Shown: positions 49,177 through 56,634 of the stretch, one piece after another
How the letters are laid out: the number at the start of each line of letters is the position of its first letter
How positions within the stretch are numbered: position 1 is the first letter of the stretch
Assembly (NCBI RefSeq): GCF_030973515.1
Contig: NZ_JARGZA010000011.1
Coordinates: 62,001-126,000, forward strand
DNA: 64,000 nucleotides
Reading direction: 5' to 3'
From: Jannaschia maritima
GTDB taxonomy: Bacteria > Pseudomonadota > Alphaproteobacteria > Rhodobacterales > Rhodobacteraceae
Made by a program: the position numbers and the translations under genes
The notes under the pieces: generated by a model
The model's input: only the letters and a program-made list of their open reading frames with translations
The model's database searches: none
What the model was told of the DNA's origin: nothing

Positions 49177-50820
49177 ATGGAGGGGCTGGAAGCTGATTAC
49201 GTCGTCGTAGGGGCCGGATCGGCCGGATGCGTCCTGGCCAACCGCCTGTCCGCCGACCCGTCCGTGCGCGTCCTGCTGTTGGAGGCCGGGCCACGCGACT
49301 GGAACCCCTGGATCCATATTCCCGTCGGCTACTTCAAGACGATCCATAACCCGTCCGTCGATTGGTGCTACAGGACCGAACCCGATCCCGGACTGAACGG
49401 ACGTTCCATCGAATGGCCCCGCGGCAAGGTGCTGGGCGGGTCGTCGTCGCTCAACGGGCTGCTCTACGTCCGGGGTCAGCCGCAGGATTATGACCGGTGG
49501 CGGCAGATGGGAAACGCGGGCTGGGGTTGGGACGACATCCTGCCCCTGTTCAAGCGGGCGGAGAACAACGAGCGCGGCGCCGATGAGTACCACGGCGACG
49601 GGGGCCCTCTGTCGGTGTCGAACATGCGCATCCAGCGCCCCATCACCGACGCCTGGGTCGCGGCGGCGCAGGCCGCGGGCTACAGGTTCAACCCCGATTA
49701 CAACGGGGCCGATCAGGAAGGCGTCGGCTACTTCCAGTTGACCACCCGCAACGGTCGGCGCTGCTCGGCGGCGGTCGCCTACCTGAACCCGGTCCGCAAG
49801 CGGCCGAACCTGCGGATCGTGACCGGCGCGCAGGCCGACCGCGTGGTGATCCAAGGCAGGCGTGCGACCGGCGTGGCGTTCCGGGGCACGGACGGGATCG
49901 AACGCATCGCGCACGCATCCGCCGAGGTCGTGCTGTGCGGGGGCGCGATCAACTCGCCGCAGCTGCTGATGCTGTCGGGCATCGGCGATCCCGACCACCT
50001 GTCGGATCATGGCATCGCGCCTCTCCTCGCCCTGCCCGGCGTGGGCCGGAACCTGCAGGACCACCTGCAGGCGCGCCTAGTCTACAAGTGCAACGAGCCC
50101 ACCTTGAACGACGAAGTGTCGACGCTGATGGGCCAGGCCCGGATCGGACTGAAATATGCGTTGTTCCGATCGGGTCCGATGACCATGGCCGCGAGCCTCG
50201 CGACCGGTTTCCTGAAGACCCGGCCGGAGGTGGCGACGCCCGACATCCAGTTCCACGTGCAGCCCCTGTCGGCGGAGAACCCGGGCAAGGGCGCCGACCG
50301 GTTCAGCGCCTTCACCATGTCCGTCTGCCAGCTGCGGCCCGAATCGCGCGGCGAGATCCGGCTGGCTTCAGGCGATCCCCGGACCTATCCGAGGATCATC
50401 CCCAACTACCTGTCTACCAGGACCGATCGCGACACCGTGGTCGCGGGCGTGAACATCGCGCGGACCATCGCGCGCCACGCCCCCCTGACGTCGAAGATAT
50501 CCGAGGAGTTCCGCCCAAGGCCGGACCTGCCGATGGACGACTACGAGGCGACGCTGGACTGGGCGCGTGACAACACGGCGTCGATCTATCACCCGACGGG
50601 CACGGCCAAGATGGGCCCGACAGACGACCCATCGGCCGTGGTCGACCCCCGCCTGCGCGTCCACGGGATCGAAGGTCTGCGCGTCGCCGACTGCTCGATC
50701 ATGCCCGAGATCGTGTCCGGCAACACCAACGCCCCCGCCATCATGATCGGCGAGAAATGCGCGGACATGGTGCTGGAGGATCGGCGGGCGGGGGCAGGGC
50801 GGATGACCGGGGGCCCCTAA
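49177..50820 (+). CDS. GMC family dehydrogenase (choline / alcohol dehydrogenase-like)
   Basis: A 547-residue FAD enzyme: VVVGAGSAGCVLANRLSAD with LLLEAG, the GMC signature GKVLGGSSSLNGLLYVRG, the second signature GAINSPQLLMLSGIGD, the active-site block YHPTGTAKMG and SGNTNAPAIMIGEK (Asn as the second catalytic residue). It resembles AlkJ/BetA-type dehydrogenases that oxidise alcohols to aldehydes or acids. It is divergent from the TRAP operon and likely shares regulation by the IclR protein. It is followed 127 bases later by the toxin cassette on the same strand. Confidence 0.92.
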   Translation: MEGLEADYVVVGAGSAGCVLANRLSADPSVRVLLLEAGPRDWNPWIHIPVGYFKTIHNPSVDWCYRTEPDPGLNGRSIEWPRGKVLGGSSSLNGLLYVRGQPQDYDRWRQMGNAGWGWDDILPLFKRAENNERGADEYHGDGGPLSVSNMRIQRPITDAWVAAAQAAGYRFNPDYNGADQEGVGYFQLTTRNGRRCSAAVAYLNPVRKRPNLRIVTGAQADRVVIQGRRATGVAFRGTDGIERIAHASAEVVLCGGAINSPQLLMLSGIGDPDHLSDHGIAPLLALPGVGRNLQDHLQARLVYKCNEPTLNDEVSTLMGQARIGLKYALFRSGPMTMAASLATGFLKTRPEVATPDIQFHVQPLSAENPGKGADRFSAFTMSVCQLRPESRGEIRLASGDPRTYPRIIPNYLSTRTDRDTVVAGVNIARTIARHAPLTSKISEEFRPRPDLPMDDYEATLDWARDNTASIYHPTGTAKMGPTDDPSAVVDPRLRVHGIEGLRVADCSIMPEIVSGNTNAPAIMIGEKCADMVLEDRRAGAGRMTGGP

Positions 50821-50947
50821 GGGCGCATGGGCGGGGGCCGGGAACGGAATGCGGGATCTCGCCGATCGACAAGTTCTGGGCGCGGTCGACCTTTTGCTTC
50901 GACTGCTCCTCGCCATGAGCCCACGCAGTTTCTGGAGGCATTTTCCG

Positions 50948-51373
50948 ATGGTCCGGCTTTCGCGCGAGCAGATGTCCCTTCCCAGCCTGCAGTCGGACCA
51001 AGCGTTCGGCGATTGGTACGTCGATGTCTGGATGGCGGCCGAGATGCCGGAACTGTGCTACCGTCAAGACCCGGCTATGCTGAAGGAAATGACCATCAGT
51101 GCCCGCGGCTATGCACGTCGGCTGGGCATAGACGACGTCGAGAGCTAAGCCGTCTTCGTGGATTTGTGCTGGGAGGTCGGCCCGGGCTTCTTCCTCTGGC
51201 CTGGGTTCAGGGAGATCGCGATCGACCTGAACCTGACGGGCAAGCAGAAGGTCGCGGCCTTCGAGGAGGTCGAGGAAGAACGCGCCGTCGACGCGATCGT
51301 CGGGCGTGACAGCTCGCTCTGGTTCGATGCCCCGATCCCGACAGCGGATGATTGGGCGGTCCCCGATGGGTAG
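50948..51373 (+). pseudogene. Helper-like small protein, interrupted by an in-frame TAA
   Basis: The frame from ATG 50948 to TAG 51371-51373 would encode 141 residues but has a TAA at 51146-51148 (codon 67). Protein-like sequence continues in the same frame on both sides: VRLSREQMSL, YARRLGIDDVES, then VFVDLCWEVGPGFFLWPGF and LTGKQKVAAF. The pattern (a VRL-start helix, LGI, a FVDL-x6-GP block, a LTGKxK end) matches small proteins often encoded just before polymorphic or type VI-type toxins, as I recall the family. GGAGG 9 bases upstream supports the start. It overlaps the toxin start by 8 bases. A GTG at 51158 could restart translation of the second half. Confidence 0.65.
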
Positions 51374-52376
51374 GATCGAGAACGAAGCCCTGACGGGCTG
51401 GGGCAACGCGAAGGTCAACCGCGCGCAGCAGGAATTGGACGATCTCAACGCTCAGATCGCCGAGGTGGGGACCGACATCGCGCTGACGGCCTGTTCCTCG
51501 GTGCCGGGGGTCGGGATCGCCTGTGACTTCGCATCGCTCGGCATATCGGTGTCCCGCGGTGATTGGCTCGGTGCGGCGCTCGACCTCGTCGGCTTCGTTC
51601 CCGTCATCGGGGACGGTATCAAGGGGGGCGTCAGGGGCGGACGGATTCTGCAGACGTCCAACGACTTGCGCCGCGCCGTCGGCGTGGCGCAGGATGCGGT
51701 CAACGCGTCGCGCCGTGTCGTCGATCAGGGCCTCGGATCCCTGCGGACGGCAGCGCGGCAGGCAGGCATGCTGTCCCCGATCCGTTGTCAATCTGCCAGG
51801 CGGTATTGGGCGGCGAACCGGCGCGACAAGCTGGCGAAGCTACGCCGCGAGTTGAGGGAATGCGACACGGAAGCCTGCCGGCAGCGGGCACGGGACGCGA
51901 TCCAGGATCACTTTCGGAATCCCTGGGGCACCCGTCTTCCAGAAGCCGGACCTGGAAAAGGAGCATGGGGCGGTCAACCCGGCAACAGCCGCTTCGTGCC
52001 GGAAGCCGGCACCCCGATGGCGAATGCAATCGCAAGATACAACAGAGCGAATGGGACCAACCATTCAGGCGTGCGGTTCAGGGAGGGCTTCCCGGATTTC
52101 GGTCAATATCGCAGCACGAGCGTCGAGATCCCGAACATGCGCGGGAACTACGACGATGGTCGCCGCAGCACTCCGGACGATCTCGGTGATTTCGGACAGG
52201 CGCGCCAAGCCATGGCCGACCGCAATGGCGGTCGCTGGACCCGCAGCATGGAGAACGGGCAGACGTGGCACCATCATCAGGATGGCGTTACCATGGAACT
52301 GATCGACCAGGACGTGCATGCGGCCGTGGGTCATACGGGCGGCGGCAGCATGATGCGGGACACAGAGACCTTTTAG
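51366..52376 (+). CDS. Polymorphic toxin with C-terminal WHH (HNH/EndoVII-fold) nuclease domain
   Basis: A 336-residue protein. Residues about 30-95 form a glycine-rich hydrophobic pre-toxin region (SSVPGVGIACDFASLGISVS, GDWLGAALDLVGFVPVIGDG), as in many secreted polymorphic toxins. A helical Arg-rich linker follows. The C-terminus ends in the WHH nuclease motif: WHHH at 301-304, QDGVTMELI, His318 and GHTGG (His323), predicted to bind metal and cut DNA. No PAAR, VgrG, Rhs or signal peptide is present, so delivery is unknown. The SUKH gene directly downstream is its expected antidote. Parts of the gene are notably less GC-rich than the surroundings (31 of 60 at 52021-52080). Confidence 0.82.
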   Translation: MGRIENEALTGWGNAKVNRAQQELDDLNAQIAEVGTDIALTACSSVPGVGIACDFASLGISVSRGDWLGAALDLVGFVPVIGDGIKGGVRGGRILQTSNDLRRAVGVAQDAVNASRRVVDQGLGSLRTAARQAGMLSPIRCQSARRYWAANRRDKLAKLRRELRECDTEACRQRARDAIQDHFRNPWGTRLPEAGPGKGAWGGQPGNSRFVPEAGTPMANAIARYNRANGTNHSGVRFREGFPDFGQYRSTSVEIPNMRGNYDDGRRSTPDDLGDFGQARQAMADRNGGRWTRSMENGQTWHHHQDGVTMELIDQDVHAAVGHTGGGSMMRDTETF

Positions 52377-52387
52377 GGGACCAAACC

Positions 52388-52918
52388 GTGAAGCAAGCGA
52401 TACAAACCCTCATCGACGATGAGGCCGCCGAGGTCGACGAGGGCAGCGCATGGACATGCGACGACATCGCAGCGTTCCACGCCCAGATCGAACTGCGATT
52501 GCCGGAACGACTGCTGGAATACTTGACGCAGTTCGGAACGGTCTTCTTCGAATCGCCGAGGTTCGCCGTGACGTTCCCCAGCGGCAGCACATTTAAGACT
52601 GAACTGGACCGCATCGGGGATCGGCCCGACAAGCTCGTGCACGACACGAAATTCTACCTCGATCAATACAACACCCAGACGGGACAATTCCTGCAGGCCG
52701 CACGCATCCCCAAAGGCTACATCATCGTGGGGGAAGCGGAGGGAAAACGCTCGAAGATCCTGATGGATGGCGTGAACGTCGACAGTTCGGCCATCTATCT
52801 CTGGGGCATTTCCTACGATCCGTGGGGTGAGGGCGACAACACGATGGGCCTCGGCCACGTGTCGGACGACCTCGCGGATTGGCTCGGGGTGATGGCGGAG
52901 GACCCCTACGGGCAATGA
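52388..52918 (+). CDS. SUKH (SMI1/KNR4) family immunity protein
   Basis: A 176-residue soluble acidic protein. It has the SUKH layout: a helical start with DIAAFHAQIELRLPERLLEYL, then beta-rich FPSGSTFKTELDRI, an ARIPKGYIIVGEAEGKRSKILMDG core and DLADWLGVM at the end. SUKH proteins neutralise nuclease toxins, frequently HNH/WHH types, in polymorphic toxin systems. The start is GTG 52388, 11 bases after the toxin stop, with AGGGGA upstream. It probably protects the producing cell and its siblings from the toxin at 51366-52376. Confidence 0.8.
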   Translation: MKQAIQTLIDDEAAEVDEGSAWTCDDIAAFHAQIELRLPERLLEYLTQFGTVFFESPRFAVTFPSGSTFKTELDRIGDRPDKLVHDTKFYLDQYNTQTGQFLQAARIPKGYIIVGEAEGKRSKILMDGVNVDSSAIYLWGISYDPWGEGDNTMGLGHVSDDLADWLGVMAEDPYGQ

Positions 52919-53667
52919 GGGCCCCGCGATCCTCGTTCGGACCCAATGATCCCGTCTGGGCACTGGTCCGCGCGGAAAGGCCACCCGAACTGGAGGAGGT
53001 GGCCGCGGTCGCCGTCATCACGACCTTAGAGGAGAGCGACGTCCTCGCCATCGCGTCCCATTGTGCGGAGGCGCGGGCCATGTTCGGACCGCCGGTCGCA
53101 TGGACACCGTCGCGAACGGTCGAGAAGGCGTTCGCGATTGCAGCCAATTCCTTCGGACCCGCCATGTTTCCCTAGATCGGACCGTTCAGCCTGAAGGCGG
53201 TGGATCGGCCTGCATCGCGCACGCGGATCGCGATGTTGACGGATCTGGGCGCTATGATGCGCCCGCCCCCCGCGCGCGTGTCCAGGGTTGCAGCGTCCGC
53301 CTTGCGCCTCGGCAAGGGCTTGACCTTCGACCTTATGGAATGGCGAGAGGTTGCCCCGTGGATGGAGTTCCGCATCTTCTTCCGGGACGGTGCCCCCGTC
53401 GGCATCAGTCAGGCGGATCCGTATCGGCGGCATCCGGAGATCGCGGACAGGGCTGCGGACCTGTCGGGGGCCCTGAACCGCTTCACGCGCCATATCGCCG
53501 GAGCCCTCCCCATACCGACCTGCGCCGCCGATGTCGCCATCGGCCACGGGGATCCGGCGGAACCCTGGCTCATTGAGCTCAATCCGTTCGATGCGCGCCT
53601 CGACGCCGCCCTCTTCGACGGCGCAGGAACTGGAGCGTTCGACGGTTCGTTCCGCTACGTTCGCTGA
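52915..53667 (+). pseudogene. ATP-grasp (D123-like) protein, interrupted by an in-frame TAG
   Basis: ATG 52915 overlaps the immunity stop (ATGA), and the frame runs to 53667 (250 codon positions) apart from a TAG at 53173-53175 (codon 87). The first part is RSSFGPNDPVWALVRAERPP ... FGPAMFP. Directly after the stop is IGPFSLKAVDRPASR, then MEWREVAPWMEFRIFFRDGAPVGIS, DVAIGHGD and PWLIELNPFDARLD, an ATP-grasp pattern with a lysine for ATP and E-x-N metal ligands, closest to the CDC123/D123 type. The stop falls right before the ATP-binding strand, so the product should be inactive unless read through. Role in the cassette is unknown. Confidence 0.62.
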
Positions 53668-53692
53668 CAGGTCAGTGACGCCCCCTGGATCG

Positions 53693-53712
53693 GGACGCTG
53701 AACGCAGCGTCC
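53693..53712. terminator. Hairpin after the toxin cassette
   Basis: GGACGCT (53693-53699) and AGCGTCC (53706-53712) form a perfect 7-bp stem with a 6-base loop, 25 bases after the last cassette frame and facing the convergent comE gene. Confidence 0.5.
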
Positions 53713-53746
53713 AGACCGAGGCGCGGATCGCCGCCCCCTCGCCCCC

Positions 53747-54301
53747 TTAGGACACCACCGCCTTCATGAAGCGGTCCCGGATGACGACCGGATCCATCGT
53801 GATCACGGGCATCTTCGCGTTCCCGCTTTCGCACTTCACGACCATGACTGTGCAGACCTTCGAATCGATGGCCTTCTGCAGTTCCGCCCCGGTGTCTACG
53901 TCCTGTACCACCACGACGTTGTCGCAGCCCGACGCCCGCGCGATGCCCGCCAGGTCCGTCTTCTTGCCGGTATAGGTCGGCTGGTCGCCGGTGGACCCGT
54001 ACGATCCATTGTCGACGATCATCAGGATGAAGTTGTCGGCCTGGTTGTTCCCGATGGTCGGCAGCGTGCCCATGTTCGTCAGGATCGACCCGTCGCCGTC
54101 GATGCTGATGACGGTCTTGGGCTGCGACAGGGCCAGACCCAGCCCGATGCTCGAAGCCAGGCCCATCGTGCCCAGCATGTAGAAGTTGGTCGGCTGGTCG
54201 TCGATCGCGTGCAGCTCCTGGCTGGGGATGCCGATGTTGCAGACCACCAGATGGTCGCGCAGGATCGGCGCGATCTCCTTCAGAATCTCGGAACGGATCA
54301 T
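53747..54301 (-). CDS. comE: Sulfopyruvate decarboxylase beta subunit
   Basis: A 184-residue thiamine-diphosphate-binding subunit: the TPP motif GDGSILTNMGTLPTIGNN, with YMLGTMGLASSIGLGLAL and VDNGSYGSTGDQ, as in ComE of ComDE. With the alpha subunit it decarboxylates 3-sulfopyruvate to sulfoacetaldehyde, used by roseobacters in sulfolactate or cysteate degradation. Its start overlaps the ComD stop by 4 bases. Phosphonopyruvate decarboxylase is the alternative, but the separate-subunit form and sequence favour ComDE. Confidence 0.85.
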   Translation of the reverse strand: MIRSEILKEIAPILRDHLVVCNIGIPSQELHAIDDQPTNFYMLGTMGLASSIGLGLALSQPKTVISIDGDGSILTNMGTLPTIGNNQADNFILMIVDNGSYGSTGDQPTYTGKKTDLAGIARASGCDNVVVVQDVDTGAELQKAIDSKVCTVMVVKCESGNAKMPVITMDPVVIRDRFMKAVVS

Positions 54302-54804
54302 TGGTCGCCGTAGCCTCCCCAGAAGTTGGCGTCGGTCAGGATGGCGACGGGCTTGTTGCACATGAAGGTGTATTTCAGGATCATGTCCAACTCGTCCGCG
54401 TCCTTCTGCCGATGGAAATGGTAGGTCGGGATGTTCATCTGGGCTAGCAGCGCCTTGGTGTGGACCGCCATCTCGACCTGGCAGGCCACGGGTTCGCGCA
54501 ACTCGCCGCGATAGCTGATGAGCATGGGCAGCGGCATCCGGTAGTACTGGATCAAGGTGGCCAGCGTGTTGATCGTCACGCCGATGGCGGTGTTCTGCAT
54601 GATGATGCAGGGCCGCTTGCCGCCCATCCAGGCGCCGGCGCACAGGCCCATCCCCTCGTCCTCCTTGTTGGACGGGATGTGGAAGATCTCGGACCGGTTC
54701 TCGACCTCCTCGATGACGCCGGCCAGTTGCTTGCATGGAACGGTGGTCACGAAGCTAATGTCGTTCGCGACCAGATCGTCCACGATCTTCTTGTCGATGC
54801 TCAA
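54298..54804 (-). CDS. comD: Sulfopyruvate decarboxylase alpha subunit
   Basis: A 168-residue TPP-enzyme PYR-domain subunit: SFVTTVPCKQLAGVIEEVE, IPSNKEDEGMGLCAGAWMGG (with the catalytic Glu), MQNTAIGVTINTLATL and YRMPLPMLISYRGE. It forms the active site with ComE. No xsc (sulfoacetaldehyde acetyltransferase), pta or sulfite exporter lies in the window, so the rest of the pathway must be elsewhere. The ATG lies 86 bases from the DUF1489 gene, with a GGAGGATCC ribosome site. Confidence 0.87.
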   Translation of the reverse strand: MSIDKKIVDDLVANDISFVTTVPCKQLAGVIEEVENRSEIFHIPSNKEDEGMGLCAGAWMGGKRPCIIMQNTAIGVTINTLATLIQYYRMPLPMLISYRGELREPVACQVEMAVHTKALLAQMNIPTYHFHRQKDADELDMILKYTFMCNKPVAILTDANFWGGYGDQ

Positions 54805-54890
54805 ACCGGATCCTCCCCATGGTCGGGGAAGCTATACGCGGTTCGGTCCGGGGCGGTCCATGGCCGAAGAGGGCGGCGCGGAACCGCGCG

Positions 54891-55316
54891 CTACAGCACC
54901 CCGATCTCCGCGAGGGCGACCTGCAGCTTGGCGGGGATCGGCGCCTCGGCAGCCCGGTCGGCGTCCAGGTCGGCGGGGGCGTCGGCGGCGGACAGGTACC
55001 GCCAGCCCTGGAACGCGCGCTTGGCCGTCGGCACCACGGGCACCAGACCCGGCTTCAGAACGATCCCGCAGCGCAGGATGCCGTCCTTGCCGCGCACCTC
55101 GTCCAGTCGCAGGACCGGCTGGCGGCACAGGACCACGCCCTTGATGACCCAGAAGATCGAGCCGCCGTCCAACACCTGATCGGCCCGGACGGGGCGGACG
55201 CGGGTGACGTGGCGCGGGTTGCCGTCGGGGCCCTTGGCCCGCGCGTTGCGTTGCCACTTGGTCAGTCCGGCGATCGACCCGGTCCCCACGCTGAGCTTGA
55301 TAAGATGCAACGCCAT
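54891..55316 (-). CDS. DUF1489 family protein
   Basis: A 141-residue cytoplasmic protein typical of Rhodobacterales: ALHLIKLSVGTGSIAGLTKW at the start, HVTRVRPVRADQVLDGGSIFWVIKG, RCGIVLKPGLV and FQGWRYLSAADAPADL, ending LPAKLQ-like PAKLQVALAEIGVL. No function is known. ATG 55316 gives the usual family start; longer upstream extensions would overlap the divergent flavoprotein. Confidence 0.85.
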   Translation of the reverse strand: MALHLIKLSVGTGSIAGLTKWQRNARAKGPDGNPRHVTRVRPVRADQVLDGGSIFWVIKGVVLCRQPVLRLDEVRGKDGILRCGIVLKPGLVPVVPTAKRAFQGWRYLSAADAPADLDADRAAEAPIPAKLQVALAEIGVL

Positions 55317-55377
55317 GTCGTAGTCCCGCCCTTCCCGCCACCCGAACCTAGCGGCCCTGTCGGATCGCACAACGGGG

Positions 55378-56583
55378 ATGCCCGCGCCCATGGTCGATTT
55401 CGCCACACCGGAGGGGGACCCGGACGTCGCCGTGATCGGGGCCGGACCCGCGGGGCTTATGGCTGCCGAGGCCGCCGCAGGACACGGCGCCCGGGTCGCG
55501 ATGTTCGACCACATGCCGTCGCCCGCCCGCAAGCTGCTGATGGCGGGCAAGTCGGGGCTGAACGTCACGAAGGACGAACCCGTGGCCACCGCGCTGACGC
55601 GATACGGGATCGCGTCGGACCATCTGGCCCCGATGCTGCGAGCATTCGGTCCGGCGGAAGTGGTGGATTGGATGGCGGGCTTGGGGCAGGACGCCTTCAC
55701 CGGATCGTCAGGCCGCGTGTTCCCCGCCGCGATGAAGGCGTCGCCCCTGCTGCGCGCATGGTTGGCGCGGCTGGACGGGATGGGCGTCACCCTGCACCGA
55801 CGGCATCGTTGGACGGGATGGGACGGGGATGCGGCGACCTTCGACACGCCGGACGGGCCGGTGCGGGTCTGCGTCCGCGCCACGGTGCTGGCGATGGGCG
55901 GCGCGTCGTGGCGGCGGCTGGGTTCGGACGGAACCTGGGCGGCCGACTCTGGGCTGGCGGAACGGACCACGCCGTTCGCACCCTCGAACGTCGGCCTGCG
56001 CGTGGCGTGGTCGCCTCGCATGGCCCGGCATTTCGGTGCGCCGGTGAAGAACGTCGTGCTATCGGCGGGCCCCCTGCGCCAGCGCGGCGAGGTCACGATC
56101 GGGCGCGACGGCCTCGAAGGGGGCGGCCTGTATCCGCTGACGCCCGCCCTGCGGAGCGGCCATTCGCTGCTGCTTGATCTGAAACCCGACCTGGATGCGT
56201 CCACCGTCGCGGCCCGCATGGCGGGGGGCGGAAAGGACAGCCTGTCGAACCGTCTGCGCAAGTGCCTGAAGCTGTCGCCCGCCGCCATCGCGCTGTTGCG
56301 GGAATGGGCGCCGGATGGGGATCCGGCGCGATGGGTCAAGGCCCTGCCCGTCCGTCACGATGGCCTGCGGGACTTGGACGAGGCGATATCGACCGCCGGT
56401 GGCCTGCGCTTCGACGCGCTGGACGTGGGTCTGATGCTGCGGGACCGACCCGGTACCTTCGCCTGCGGCGAGATGCTGGACTGGGAGGCGCCGACGGGCG
56501 GCTACCTGCTGACGGCCTGCCTGGCGACGGGGCGGTGGGCCGGGGCGGCGGCGGGGCGGTGGGCCACGTCGCGGGATGGGTGA
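55378..56583 (+). CDS. BaiN/HI0933-type flavoprotein (TIGR03862-like)
   Basis: A 401-residue NAD(P)/FAD-dependent oxidoreductase-like protein: VAVIGAGPAGLMAAEAAAGHG, the HI0933 block ARKLLMAGKSGLNVTK, GRVFPAAMKASPLLRAWL and the C-terminal FACGEMLDWEAPTGGYLL. Its physiological reaction is unknown. ATG 55378 or 55390 could be the start. Its stop lies within one arm of the inverted repeat 56578-56631. Confidence 0.87.
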   Translation: MPAPMVDFATPEGDPDVAVIGAGPAGLMAAEAAAGHGARVAMFDHMPSPARKLLMAGKSGLNVTKDEPVATALTRYGIASDHLAPMLRAFGPAEVVDWMAGLGQDAFTGSSGRVFPAAMKASPLLRAWLARLDGMGVTLHRRHRWTGWDGDAATFDTPDGPVRVCVRATVLAMGGASWRRLGSDGTWAADSGLAERTTPFAPSNVGLRVAWSPRMARHFGAPVKNVVLSAGPLRQRGEVTIGRDGLEGGGLYPLTPALRSGHSLLLDLKPDLDASTVAARMAGGGKDSLSNRLRKCLKLSPAAIALLREWAPDGDPARWVKALPVRHDGLRDLDEAISTAGGLRFDALDVGLMLRDRPGTFACGEMLDWEAPTGGYLLTACLATGRWAGAAAGRWATSRDG

Positions 56584-56631
56584 AACCCACCGGATCCCCG
56601 TTCGCGCGTCGGGGCGTGGTGGGTTTCACCC
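56578..56631. repeat. 14-bp inverted repeat (REP-like, bidirectional terminator)
   Basis: GGGTGAAACCCACC (56578-56591) and GGTGGGTTTCACCC (56618-56631) are exact complements around a 26-base loop that itself holds CCCCG/CGGGG. It lies between convergent genes and includes the stop of the flavoprotein gene; CACCCTACGG follows. GGTGGGTTTCACCCACC-type units are widely scattered in proteobacterial genomes, so this may be a dispersed repeat used as a terminator. Confidence 0.65.
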
Positions 56632-56634
56632 ACC

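Noticed and set aside
51146-53175. Recoding (selenocysteine, pyrrolysine or programmed read-through) at the two in-frame stops.
   Set aside because: The stops are TAA and TAG, no shared downstream element was seen, and the proteins are not known recoded families; simple inactivation or sequence error is more likely.
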